A stretch of DNA of 13,295 nucleotides from Opitutia bacterium (GTDB taxonomy: Bacteria; Verrucomicrobiota; Verrucomicrobiia; Opitutales; Seribacteraceae). Below the pieces are notes generated by a model. The model had not been told where the DNA came from. It made no database searches and worked only from the letters and a program-made list of their open reading frames with translations. The position numbers were made by a program, and so were the translations under genes. Below, one piece after another: positions 6,810 through 13,295 of the stretch. Where the stretch lies: the NCBI GenBank assembly GCA_018695085.1, contig JABHOU010000165.1:1-13295 (forward strand). Reading direction: 5' to 3'. Each line of letters starts with the position of its first letter. The stretch's first letter is position 1.

Positions 6810-7208
6810 ATGACTGCATCCTCCCGCATTCGAGAAATCTCGAAAAAACTGTTACAGCTTTCCCTCGACGAAGAGGGCAGGGTGGTCGATGGGAAAGTTC
6901 ACGAGGTTCTCGAATCTCTTCGAGCGAATCCACCCCGCGAACACAAACTTTTGCTTCACTTGTATTTGGATCACATTAAACGCGAGTTATCCAAGGGCGT
7001 AGCCATAGTGGAGTTTGCCGGAAAACCTGACGACGAAGCGATCGAATCCTTGAAGCAGAAACTATCGCGACAGTACGGTCGCAGCATCGAAGTGGAATTG
7101 CACGAAAACCCGGATTTACTTGTCGGCATTCGGGTCAAGGTTTGCGACGATGTTTACGAAGATTCGGCAGCTAGTCGACTTCGTCCCCTAGCAAGAGCCT
7201 TGAGTTGA
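6810..7208 (+). CDS. atpH: F1Fo ATP synthase delta subunit, short form
   Basis: The delta subunit (OSCP) sits on top of the alpha3beta3 head and ties it to subunit b. Position between atpF and atpA, and the C-terminal segment L-V-G-I-R-V-K-V-C-D-D-V-Y-E-D-S with a terminal helix R-L-R-P-L, fit the family. The protein is only 132 residues from the ATG at 6810, against about 175-185 usually. The N-terminal helical domain looks shortened to about 60 residues (K-K-L-L-Q-L-S-L onwards, then K-L-L-L-H-L-Y-L-D-H-I). An in-frame TTG at 6780 would add ten residues that do not resemble the family, so ATG is preferred. The frame is intact, which suggests a compact lineage form and not a decayed gene. 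Confidence 0.85.
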   Translation: MTASSRIREISKKLLQLSLDEEGRVVDGKVHEVLESLRANPPREHKLLLHLYLDHIKRELSKGVAIVEFAGKPDDEAIESLKQKLSRQYGRSIEVELHENPDLLVGIRVKVCDDVYEDSAASRLRPLARALS

Positions 7209-7256
7209 ACATTTATTTACGAACTTTCCATCTTCTCTACGAATATTCTTTAAGCA

Positions 7257-8789
7257 ATGAGCAATATTACTGAACTTATTAAAAAGGAAATTGAAAGCCT
7301 TTCCACTGATGCAACACGGACGAACATCGGACGCATCACCACTCTGGCAGACGGGGTTGCCCGAGTCGACGGACTTTCCAAGGTCATGTTCAACGAGATG
7401 GTCGAATTTCCGGACAATGTTTCTGGAATTGCCTTGAATTTAGAGGAAGAATCTGTCGGTTGCGTCATTTTGGGCGATGCCAGTCGTTTAAAGGAAGGCG
7501 ACGAAGTCCAAACCACTGGTCGCTTACTTTCCGTTCCCGTCGGTATGGGTATGTTGGGCAGGGTGGTGGATGCCATCGGAAGACCCATTGACGAGAAAGG
7601 TCCTATTGAATCAAGTGAAAATTATCCTGTCGAACGGATAGCCCCCGGTATTATACCTCGTCAGTCGGTGGACCAACCCTTGCAAACGGGCATTATGGCT
7701 ATCGACTCCATGATTCCCGTAGGTCGTGGTCAGCGCGAGTTGATTATCGGTGATCGTTCCACGGGAAAGACTACGATCGCCATCGACACAATCATTAACC
7801 AAGCAAAAATCAACAAGCTTGGCGAAGAAAGCGGTGACCCTGATTTTCGCCCTGTTTATTCTATCTACGTCGCCATTGGACAGAAAAATTCGAACATAGC
7901 TCGTACGATAAAGGCTTTGGAAGACAATGGTGCTATGGATTACGTTATAGTGGTCGCGGCCCCTGCTGCAGACAATCCAGCCAATCAATACCTAGCCCCC
8001 TATGCCGGTTGTGCCATGGGCGAGTGGTTTTTGAGAAATGGTAAAGATGCTCTTATTGTTTACGATGATCTTTCCAAGCATGCTGTCGCCTACCGCCAAA
8101 TTTCTCTCATATTGAAGCGACCATCAGGACGCGAAGCATTTCCAGGTGATGTGTTTTACCTACATTCAAGACTCCTCGAGCGCTCCGCCCGTCTTAACAA
8201 AGATAGTGGCAATGGTTCTCTTACTGCTTTGCCAATCATTGAAACTCAGATGGGGGATGTAGCCGGTTACATCCCTACAAACGTTATTTCCATCACCGAT
8301 GGTCAGATTTTCTTGGAGACCGACCTTTTCAACAAGGGTATCCGTCCCGCAGTTTCGGTTGGCTTGTCTGTATCGCGAGTTGGTTCTGCGGCACAGGTCA
8401 AGGCATACAAGAAAGTGTCCGGAAAGGTGAAATTGCAACTTGCCCAATTTCGTGAACTGGCCGCCTTTTCTCAGTTTGAATCAGATTTGGATGCTGCTAC
8501 CAAGGCACAATTAGATCGAGGTGCTCGTATTGTCGAAATGTTTAAGCAAGGTGTATATAGTCCCGTTCCGGTTTCAGTTCAAACAGGCGTTATGTGGGCC
8601 ATGGAAAACAACTTTTTCGATACAATCGACGTATCTCGTATTACTGCTGCAGTAGAAAGCCTTAAAGAATATTTTTCCGGTAGCGGGAAGAAAGTCGTTC
8701 AAAAAATTCACGAGGAAGGAAACCTTACTGAAGGTATCGAAGAAGACCTTCGTCGAGCTGTCGAAGACTGGAAACGTTCGTTCGCGTGA
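7257..8789 (+). CDS. atpA: F1Fo ATP synthase alpha subunit
   Basis: The alpha subunit is the non-catalytic nucleotide-binding partner of beta in the F1 head and supplies the arginine finger to the catalytic site. It has 510 residues, the family norm. The P-loop is G-D-R-S-T-G-K-T at 165-172, where most alpha subunits have Gln in place of Ser168. Other marks are P-Y-A-G-C-A-M-G-E-W, I-V-Y-D-D-L-S-K-H-A-V-A-Y-R-Q, P-G-D-V-F-Y-L-H-S-R-L-L-E-R and G-L-S-V-S-R-V-G-S-A-A-Q, with the finger at R374. ATG at 7257 follows a 48-base gap lacking a clear Shine-Dalgarno. Confidence 0.97.
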   Translation: MSNITELIKKEIESLSTDATRTNIGRITTLADGVARVDGLSKVMFNEMVEFPDNVSGIALNLEEESVGCVILGDASRLKEGDEVQTTGRLLSVPVGMGMLGRVVDAIGRPIDEKGPIESSENYPVERIAPGIIPRQSVDQPLQTGIMAIDSMIPVGRGQRELIIGDRSTGKTTIAIDTIINQAKINKLGEESGDPDFRPVYSIYVAIGQKNSNIARTIKALEDNGAMDYVIVVAAPAADNPANQYLAPYAGCAMGEWFLRNGKDALIVYDDLSKHAVAYRQISLILKRPSGREAFPGDVFYLHSRLLERSARLNKDSGNGSLTALPIIETQMGDVAGYIPTNVISITDGQIFLETDLFNKGIRPAVSVGLSVSRVGSAAQVKAYKKVSGKVKLQLAQFRELAAFSQFESDLDAATKAQLDRGARIVEMFKQGVYSPVPVSVQTGVMWAMENNFFDTIDVSRITAAVESLKEYFSGSGKKVVQKIHEEGNLTEGIEEDLRRAVEDWKRSFA

Positions 8790-8845
8790 AATCGTTGATT
8801 TTCAGCCTTCTAACTTTATGAAGCCTTTATCACCGCATAGATCAA

Positions 8846-9730
8846 ATGGCTAATACCCGCGACATTCGCAACCGCATCAAGGGAGTAAAAAACACCCGCC
8901 AAATCACCAAGGCGATGCAGATGGTGGCGACCTCCAAGATGAAGCGGGCACAGGAATCCGCAAAGTGCGGTCGTCCTTATGCTCTATTGCTTGCCGATGT
9001 CATCGGTTCTCTTTCCAGCAATTTACAGGAGTCGGGACAGGCTTTTTTCGAGAGTCGCCCCGTAAAACATAGAGGAGTTCTTGTCCTGTCCACCGACAAA
9101 GGTCTTTGCGGGGCACTCAACGCAAACCTCTTTCGTATTGTCCACGAAGTGGATGCATCGGCCAAGTTCGTAGCCGTTGGCAAGCGAGCCACTCAATACC
9201 TTTCGCGAACCAGACGTGATTTGTTGGCGGACTTCACGGTGTCCGACCGAGCCCCCTTTTCCGAGGTGCGCAAAGTAGTCGAGTTTCTCCTCCATCAATA
9301 TTTGGAGGAAAAAATCGATTCAGTGGAGGTCGCCTACACCAGTTTTGTGAACACCCTGCAGCAAGAACCCGAGATCGTTCAGCTTCTGCCCTTTTCCGAT
9401 CTTGAGACGATGCTGGCTACCCTCCACGCTCGCTTTGGTTCGCCCGACGACGAATTAGCCAAGGACTCTCGCGAAATTCTCTTCGAACCGGGTCGCGAGG
9501 AAATCTTGGCCGAGCTTGCCTCTCTTTACGTGAAGCAGGAAATATATCAGTTGATTCTCGAATCCCAAGCCTCCGAGCACAGTGCCCGCATGGTAGCCAT
9601 GAAGAACGCAACTGACAACGCAGGCAACTTAGTCGACGACCTTACCCTCCAGTACAACCGAGCACGGCAAGCTGCCATCACTCAAGAAATCATCGAACTC
9701 TCCGCCGCCGCCTTTTCCGACGGGGCCTAG
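8846..9730 (+). CDS. atpG: F1Fo ATP synthase gamma subunit
   Basis: The gamma subunit is the rotating central shaft that couples the c ring to the catalytic sites. Of 294 residues, the N-terminal helix R-D-I-R-N-R-I-K-G-V-K-N-T-R-Q-I-T-K-A-M-Q-M-V-A and the C-terminal helix (M-V-A-M-K-N-A-T-D-N-A, then L-Q-Y-N-R-A-R-Q-A-A-I-T-Q-E-I) form the coiled-coil shaft. Between them is a globular domain with S-T-D-K-G-L-C-G-A-L-N. Length matches the family. From here onward the genes use visibly more C- and G-ending codons than atpB or atpE. It is 56 bases downstream of atpA. Confidence 0.96.
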   Translation: MANTRDIRNRIKGVKNTRQITKAMQMVATSKMKRAQESAKCGRPYALLLADVIGSLSSNLQESGQAFFESRPVKHRGVLVLSTDKGLCGALNANLFRIVHEVDASAKFVAVGKRATQYLSRTRRDLLADFTVSDRAPFSEVRKVVEFLLHQYLEEKIDSVEVAYTSFVNTLQQEPEIVQLLPFSDLETMLATLHARFGSPDDELAKDSREILFEPGREEILAELASLYVKQEIYQLILESQASEHSARMVAMKNATDNAGNLVDDLTLQYNRARQAAITQEIIELSAAAFSDGA

Positions 9731-9770
9731 TACTTTTTTACCAAATCTATTTTTACCTTCACCAAGTCAG

Positions 9771-11207
9771 ATGAGCGAAAAAAACAATACAGGAAAGATC
9801 GTCCAAGTCATCGGCGCCGTAGTCGACGCCGAATTCGAAGAGGGTTGCGTTCCCGGAATCTACGATGCCCTCAAGATTAATTTCCGGCCGGCCGGAGCGG
9901 AAGAGGACGTCGACCTTACCCTCGAGACTCAGCAGCACCTTGGGAACAGTCGCGTTCGTGCGGTCGCCATGTCTTCCACCGAGGGGCTCGTTCGCGGCAT
10001 GGATGTCGCCAACACCGGGGCCCCAATCTCCGTGCCTGTCGGCGACAAGATTCTTGGGCGCATATTTAATGTCGTTGGAGACACCGTGGACAACCTCGGT
10101 CCCTGCGAGACCGAACACACGCGTCCCATTCACCGCACTCCTCCCACCCTTGCGGAACAAGACACCACGGCCGAAATCCTAGAAACCGGCATCAAGGTGA
10201 TCGATCTCATTTGTCCCTTCATCAAGGGTGGCAAGGTCGGCGCATTCGGTGGAGCGGGCGTAGGCAAGACGGTTGTCATCATGGAGCTGATAAACAACAT
10301 CGCCAAGGGGCACGGCGGTTACTCGGTGTTCGCCGGGGTAGGGGAGCGTTCCCGCGAAGGCAACGACCTCTATCACGAAATGTCGGACGCCGGGGTCATC
10401 GACCAAAAAGATATCTCCAAATCGAAGGTGGCTCTCGTTTACGGTCAAATGAACGAGCCTCCCGGTGCTCGCATGCGCGTTGCCCTTTCGGGTCTCACCA
10501 TGGCGGAATACTTCAGGGATGAAATGGGCCAAGACGTGCTACTCTTCGTAGACAATATTTTCCGCTTCTCCCAAGCTGGTTCGGAAGTGTCCGCCCTGCT
10601 CGGTCGCTCGCCCTCTGCCGTTGGTTACCAACCCACGCTGGCCGAGGAAATGGGCATCCTGCAGGAGCGCATCACATCCACGAACAAAGGTTCCATCACC
10701 TCTTTCCAGGCCGTCTACGTCCCCGCCGACGACCTTACCGATCCCGCTCCCGCCAACACCTTCGCCCACCTCGACTCCACCATCGTTTTGGAGCGTTCCA
10801 TCGCGGAACTGGGTATCTACCCGGCCGTGGATCCTCTGGCATCGGTTTCAAACGCCCTCTCTCCCGAGATCGTGGGAGAAGAACACTTCCGCGTCGCTCG
10901 CGGCGTGCAGGAGGTCCTACAGTCCTATAAGGACTTGCAGGACATCATCGCCATTCTTGGACTTGACGAGCTTTCGCCCGAGCAGAAGCAAACCGTGTTT
11001 CGAGCCCGCAAGATTCAGAAGTTCCTATCCCAGCCCTTTCACGTTGCGGAAGTCTTTACCGGAGTGGCTGGTGAATATGTTTCAGTCAGCGATACTATCA
11101 ATGGCTTTCGAATGATCCTCGACGGCGAACTAGACGAGGTAGCCGAAAATGATTTCTACATGAAGGGCGGGATGGATTCCGTCATCGAGAAGAAAAGCGA
11201 CGACTAG
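9771..11207 (+). CDS. atpD: F1Fo ATP synthase beta subunit
   Basis: The beta subunit carries the catalytic sites that make ATP from ADP and phosphate. Its 478 residues have the P-loop G-G-A-G-V-G-K-T at 160-167, the catalytic Glu192 in G-V-G-E-R-S-R-E-G-N-D-L, and A-L-V-Y-G-Q-M-N-E-P-P-G-A-R. Walker B is L-L-F-V-D-N-I-F-R-F, followed by L-G-R-S-P-S-A-V-G-Y-Q-P-T-L. Near the C terminus is D-E-L-S-P-E-Q, the loop that touches gamma and epsilon. All key residues are present. This is the most GC-rich gene of the operon. Several long open frames lie inside it on both strands, a side effect of strong codon bias. Confidence 0.98.
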   Translation: MSEKNNTGKIVQVIGAVVDAEFEEGCVPGIYDALKINFRPAGAEEDVDLTLETQQHLGNSRVRAVAMSSTEGLVRGMDVANTGAPISVPVGDKILGRIFNVVGDTVDNLGPCETEHTRPIHRTPPTLAEQDTTAEILETGIKVIDLICPFIKGGKVGAFGGAGVGKTVVIMELINNIAKGHGGYSVFAGVGERSREGNDLYHEMSDAGVIDQKDISKSKVALVYGQMNEPPGARMRVALSGLTMAEYFRDEMGQDVLLFVDNIFRFSQAGSEVSALLGRSPSAVGYQPTLAEEMGILQERITSTNKGSITSFQAVYVPADDLTDPAPANTFAHLDSTIVLERSIAELGIYPAVDPLASVSNALSPEIVGEEHFRVARGVQEVLQSYKDLQDIIAILGLDELSPEQKQTVFRARKIQKFLSQPFHVAEVFTGVAGEYVSVSDTINGFRMILDGELDEVAENDFYMKGGMDSVIEKKSDD

Positions 11208-11241
11208 TTTCCTTTCCTCCTTTTACAACCGACTTCGCGCC

Positions 11242-11655
11242 ATGCCTCTCCTTCTCGAAATCGTCACCCCCGACGCCAAGGTCTTTTCCGAGACCGTAGA
11301 CGAGGTGGGTCTGCCTACTTCCGAGGGTCGAATGCATATACTACCCCACCATGTCCCGGTAATAGCCAAGCTCAAGGCAGGTGAGATTAAAGTGCACCGT
11401 GGTAATGTTATCGAGATGCTCGCCGTTGGTTCTGGCTTCATAGAGGTTTATGGCGACAAAGTCTCCATCCTTACCGATCAGGCAATCAACGTCGAGGAGA
11501 TCGACGACACTGAAATCGAGGAAGCCGTCAAGCGAGCTAAAGAAGCCCTCGAGGAAGGCAAGAAGAGCAACATAGACGCTGCAGAAATTGATCGTCTCGA
11601 AGCCGAAGCCCGTTTCGCTTTCGCCAAACAGATTGCTAGAGCCAAACGCCGCTAG
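11242..11655 (+). CDS. atpC: F1Fo ATP synthase epsilon subunit
   Basis: Epsilon binds gamma and the c ring at the foot of the central stalk and can inhibit ATP hydrolysis through its C-terminal helices. The protein has 137 residues. The N-terminal beta-sandwich (about 1-85) contains the family pattern P-T-S-E-G-R-M-H-I-L-P-H-H-V-P and A-V-G-S-G-F-I-E-V. The C-terminal helical hairpin (about 88-137) is Glu/Lys/Ala-rich and complete. It is the last gene of the atp operon, 34 bases after atpD. Confidence 0.96.
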   Translation: MPLLLEIVTPDAKVFSETVDEVGLPTSEGRMHILPHHVPVIAKLKAGEIKVHRGNVIEMLAVGSGFIEVYGDKVSILTDQAINVEEIDDTEIEEAVKRAKEALEEGKKSNIDAAEIDRLEAEARFAFAKQIARAKRR

Positions 11656-11660
11656 TTTCC

Positions 11661-11680
11661 GAGCCTGAAAACGCAGGTTC
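11661..11680 (+). terminator. Hairpin just after atpC, possible weak terminator
   Basis: GAGCCTG (11661-11667) pairs with CAGGTTC (11674-11680) over 7 bp with one G-U pair and a 6-base loop. TTT before and AAA after can extend it. It starts five bases after the atpC stop. No uninterrupted T run follows on either strand, so it is at best a weak terminator or a 3'-end stabilising structure of the atp mRNA. Confidence 0.4.
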
Positions 11681-11697
11681 AAACTGTTTCTGGAAAA

Positions 11698-11747
11698 TGG
11701 TGGGCCCTGTCGGGCTCGAACCGACGACCTGGCGATTATGAGTCCCC
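11698..11747 (-). pseudogene. 3' half of a CAU-anticodon tRNA; candidate att site
   Basis: Read on the minus strand this is the 3' part of a tRNA: anticodon loop CTCATAA (CAU, as in Met or Ile2), the stem's 3' strand TCGCC, variable bases AGGTC, T stem GTCGG/CCGAC around loop TTCGAGC, acceptor 3' strand AGGGCCC, discriminator A, then CCA. The anticodon stem's 5' strand reads GGGGA, and a pairing stem would need GGCGA, so the tRNA-derived match ends at about 11744. Beyond it no D arm (AGCTCAG, GG, GAGC pattern) is found. A tRNA cut in the anticodon stem next to an integrase gene is the classic product of tyrosine-recombinase integration, with the intact tRNA rebuilt at the other end. Confidence 0.8.
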
Positions 11748-11819
11748 TGTTACGCTATTTCGGCAAGCCCCGAATTCGCAGACACCAAAAGCTTCAAGAC
11801 CCGCATAGATAGCCACTCG

Positions 11820-11859
11820 TGTCCACTTTTGTCTTCTGATGTCTGGACTTGTCTGGACA
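11820..11859 (+). repeat. Four TGTC repeats in 10-bp register before the integrase
   Basis: TGTC occurs at 11820, 11830, 11840 and 11850, giving four head-to-tail 10-base units. Units 3 and 4 share TGTCTGGAC exactly, unit 2 shares TGTCT, and unit 1 reads TGTCC. A reversed copy, GGACAC, follows at 11865-11870. The spacing places every unit on nearly the same helix face. Position between the att candidate and the integrase gene suggests arm-type binding sites for the integrase, or an operator or excisionase array. Confidence 0.55.
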
Positions 11860-11902
11860 GGGGCGGACACAAGAAAGTGTAGCAGAAAGGTGTAGAAGAA
11901 AC

Positions 11903-11932
11903 TTGACTGTTCATAGAGTCGTTACCTAAATT
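11903..11932 (+). promoter_or_regulatory. Candidate promoter of the integrase gene
   Basis: TTGACT (11903-11908) and TAAATT (11927-11932) are separated by 18 bp. Transcription would begin at about 11939, so the first ATG (11939) would be leaderless, while the in-frame ATG at 11984 would have a leader of about 45 bases. Prediction by eye. Confidence 0.35.
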
Positions 11933-11938
11933 ATTCTT

Positions 11939-13159
11939 ATGTCCGCCGGAGCGGATACTGTTGAATACTTTATCGCGATTCTTATGAAAATTTCCAAAAC
12001 CGCTACATCGACCGGCGTTCGTGGAGTCTTGAAGCGAGGCGATACTTTTATCCTTCGCATCAAGGTTAAGGGGAAGCAAATCTGGCGTACCCTCTCATCC
12101 AAAAATTTGCGTGATGCCGCCGCCGAGGCAAAGCGTTTAAGAAAAACCATGATTGATGGCGGTGAGGAAGCAGTGAAGACCACTGCCAAACGCAGTCAAT
12201 GGCCGAAGCTTTCCCATTTGGTAGAAATATATAAGCGTGAGGGAAAGGCCAAGATGCTCAGAGGCGATCGGATTAGTCTGGAAACTCTCAATAAAAACGT
12301 TCGATGCCTCGAACGGATTACGGGTGGTTCCCTTGAAGTTTCATCTGCTGAATTGACGAAAGAAAATCTAGTGGAATTCTCCGACAATTGGCTTTCAGGG
12401 TACGAATCGGACGCAGTGAAGTTGAACAGGAGACGCAACTCCATCATAGCTCTCCATCGTAGGTCTCGATCGTTGTTCGCGGATTGGGCTATGAATGCTT
12501 ATGAAAAGGCGGGCATAAGCCTTCCTAGCTGTGTGTTGGAATGGAAAAAGACAAAGCCGGCAACAGCTCCTTCAGGTAAATACAGAGTTCCCCTCGATCA
12601 CCCGGACTTAGTTGCGACCACTTTGAAAACGGGCGTGCAGTTATCGGGTGAACTCGGTCTTGCATGGGTTCTATGCTTTGAAATGGCCCTGAGAACAGGT
12701 GAAGCCAAATCCGTTTGCCTCGATTGGTTTAACCCGGCCGGCAATGGCCATTACCGAGTAGACGTCATTACCCGACCCGACCAACAGTTCAAGGTCAAGG
12801 GCTCGGATCGCCAAATCGCAGTCCATCGGGATACTTTTAAAAAAATTCAGGTTCTCATGGCCGAAGTCGACCATTCCGGCCCTTATGTGTTGCCGGGGCT
12901 TCCAACGCAAAGATTCGATATTGTTGGCCGCGACCTGGCTGCTTGGATGCGTGATCTCGGATGGGAACCCGAAGTCTTTGAAAAATGCGCCCACGAACTT
13001 CGTAAGCTTCAGGGCTCCCGTTGGTTCTCCGATCCCCGCCTCGGACCAGCCGTGGCTCAAGAATGGTTGGGCCATGCCGACGTCAGTACCACCTGTAAGT
13101 TCTATGCAGCCCTTGCTTCCAACCCCGAGCCCCTGCCGCCCGCAGGATTGGATGGGTAG
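11939..13159 (+). CDS. Tyrosine recombinase (phage-type integrase)
   Basis: A site-specific recombinase that cuts and joins DNA through a tyrosine-DNA intermediate. In the 406-residue reading, an N-terminal arm-binding part (about 26-60, G-V-L-K-R-G-D-T-F-I-L-R-I-K) is followed by a SAM-like core-binding domain (about 90-200) and the catalytic domain. Catalytic residues are all visible: R252 in A-L-R-T-G-E, a Lys at 285 or 287 in the beta hairpin, H352 and R355 in H-E-L-R, H379 in L-G-H-A-D and the nucleophile Y389 in C-K-F-Y-A. The enzyme should be active. The start is uncertain: ATG 11984 (M-K-I-S-K) removes 15 residues with no family likeness and suits the candidate promoter better. The gene points away from the adjacent tRNA fragment. 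Family-level identity is firm; target site is inferred. Confidence 0.9.
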   Translation: MSAGADTVEYFIAILMKISKTATSTGVRGVLKRGDTFILRIKVKGKQIWRTLSSKNLRDAAAEAKRLRKTMIDGGEEAVKTTAKRSQWPKLSHLVEIYKREGKAKMLRGDRISLETLNKNVRCLERITGGSLEVSSAELTKENLVEFSDNWLSGYESDAVKLNRRRNSIIALHRRSRSLFADWAMNAYEKAGISLPSCVLEWKKTKPATAPSGKYRVPLDHPDLVATTLKTGVQLSGELGLAWVLCFEMALRTGEAKSVCLDWFNPAGNGHYRVDVITRPDQQFKVKGSDRQIAVHRDTFKKIQVLMAEVDHSGPYVLPGLPTQRFDIVGRDLAAWMRDLGWEPEVFEKCAHELRKLQGSRWFSDPRLGPAVAQEWLGHADVSTTCKFYAALASNPEPLPPAGLDG

Positions 13160-13175
13160 ACTTTTGATTTTTTTT

Positions 13176-13295
13176 ATGAGTTCCCAACTTTATTTAGCCA
13201 TACGGGAAGAATCCCTCGAAGTCGCTGCCTGTCGGCAGGGCCGTTCAATAGAGTTGCAAAAAGAAAGAACTTTCGGACTGCAGACCAAGACGAAC
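13176..13295 (+). CDS. Unidentified protein, N-terminal 40 residues only
   Basis: A frame opens with ATG at 13176, 16 bases after the integrase stop, and stays open for 40 codons to the window edge. It begins M-S-S-Q-L-Y-L-A-I-R-E-E-S-L-E-V-A-A. The opening beta strand followed by charged residues faintly recalls the start of actin-fold pilus or secretion proteins (PilM/GspL type), but this is far too little to assign. A T-rich tract precedes the ATG and no Shine-Dalgarno is seen. It could be element cargo or a chance frame. Confidence 0.4.
   Translation, partial: MSSQLYLAIREESLEVAACRQGRSIELQKERTFGLQTKTN

Larger units (their letters stand above)
11698..13295. mobile_element. Left end of a tRNA-integrated element (continues past the window)
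   Basis: The block consists of a tRNA 3' fragment as the junction, a repeat-rich 190-bp leader, a tyrosine recombinase transcribed inward, and a further gene running off the edge. Because the fragment's CCA end faces atpC, the chromosome lies to its left and the element to its right. The full-length tRNA, on the minus strand, should therefore lie at the right-hand boundary. The right end and cargo are not visible, so size and type (prophage, genomic island, conjugative element) are open. Confidence 0.6.

Noticed and set aside
5747..6996. TTATCCA at 5749 and 6988 as DnaA boxes
   Set aside because: Isolated partial matches within coding sequence, without clustering or an AT-rich unwinding region.
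9865..11115. Long open frames inside atpD on both strands (e.g. 9865-10182 plus, 10621-11115 plus, 10179-10532 minus)
   Set aside because: They overlap a certain beta-subunit gene. Their translations are low-complexity Ser/Pro/Arg-rich or otherwise featureless, and the openness follows from C-biased third positions.
13132..13175. CCTGC/GCAGG hairpin (13132-13146) and later T tract as an integrase terminator
   Set aside because: The stem lies inside the coding sequence, has only 5 bp, and is more than 10 bases from the T-rich stretch, so it does not form an intrinsic terminator.
1..13295. CRISPR arrays, insertion sequences, rRNA, riboswitches
   Set aside because: No regularly spaced long repeats, transposase-like frames, rRNA segments or recognisable riboswitch structures were seen by eye.

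Overview
The window is a continuous block of plus-strand bacterial housekeeping genes, followed at the right end by the start of an integrated element. The organism is a bacterium of medium GC content. The gene set, the signal-peptide-bearing ATP synthase subunit a, the very short delta subunit and the near absence of Shine-Dalgarno sequences in the atp genes would fit the Planctomycetes-Verrucomicrobia-Chlamydiae group, perhaps Verrucomicrobiota. That placement is inferred from protein style only.

Region 1 (1-4861) is a compact cluster: recA (5' end cut off), mnmE, mnmG and trmB. mnmE/mnmG and mnmG/trmB overlap by 4 bases through GTGA junctions, so translational coupling is likely. MnmE and MnmG together modify wobble uridines in tRNA, and TrmB makes m7G46 in tRNA. 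trmB sits where many bacteria have rsmG. Inside mnmG are two in-frame, parS-like 14-16 bp palindromes 27 bp apart, encoding the repeated peptide F-H-(M/V)-E-H in an insertion of the protein. They are the most striking signal here and suggest that this locus is a ParB loading site close to the replication origin.

Region 2 (4862-11655) is a complete F1Fo ATP synthase operon in the order atpB-E-F-H-A-G-D-C (a, c, b, delta, alpha, gamma, beta, epsilon), without atpI. A candidate promoter and a perfect 14-bp palindrome lie in front of it. A hairpin lies between atpB and atpE, where production of subunit c has to be raised. Catalytic residues are intact throughout. Oddities are a 132-residue delta subunit, a c subunit that ends only nine residues after its ion-binding Glu, a Ser in place of the usual Gln in the alpha P-loop, and a rise in GC from about 37% (sample in atpB) to about 62% (sample in atpD).

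Region 3 (11656-13295) begins with a small hairpin after atpC. Next comes a minus-strand 3' half of a CAU-anticodon tRNA that breaks off in the anticodon stem, then four TGTC repeats in exact 10-bp register, then a full tyrosine recombinase gene with all catalytic residues. This is the arrangement of one end of a tRNA-integrated element. The element would extend rightwards beyond the window, and the intact tRNA gene is predicted at its far end. The first 40 codons of an unidentified gene run off the right edge.
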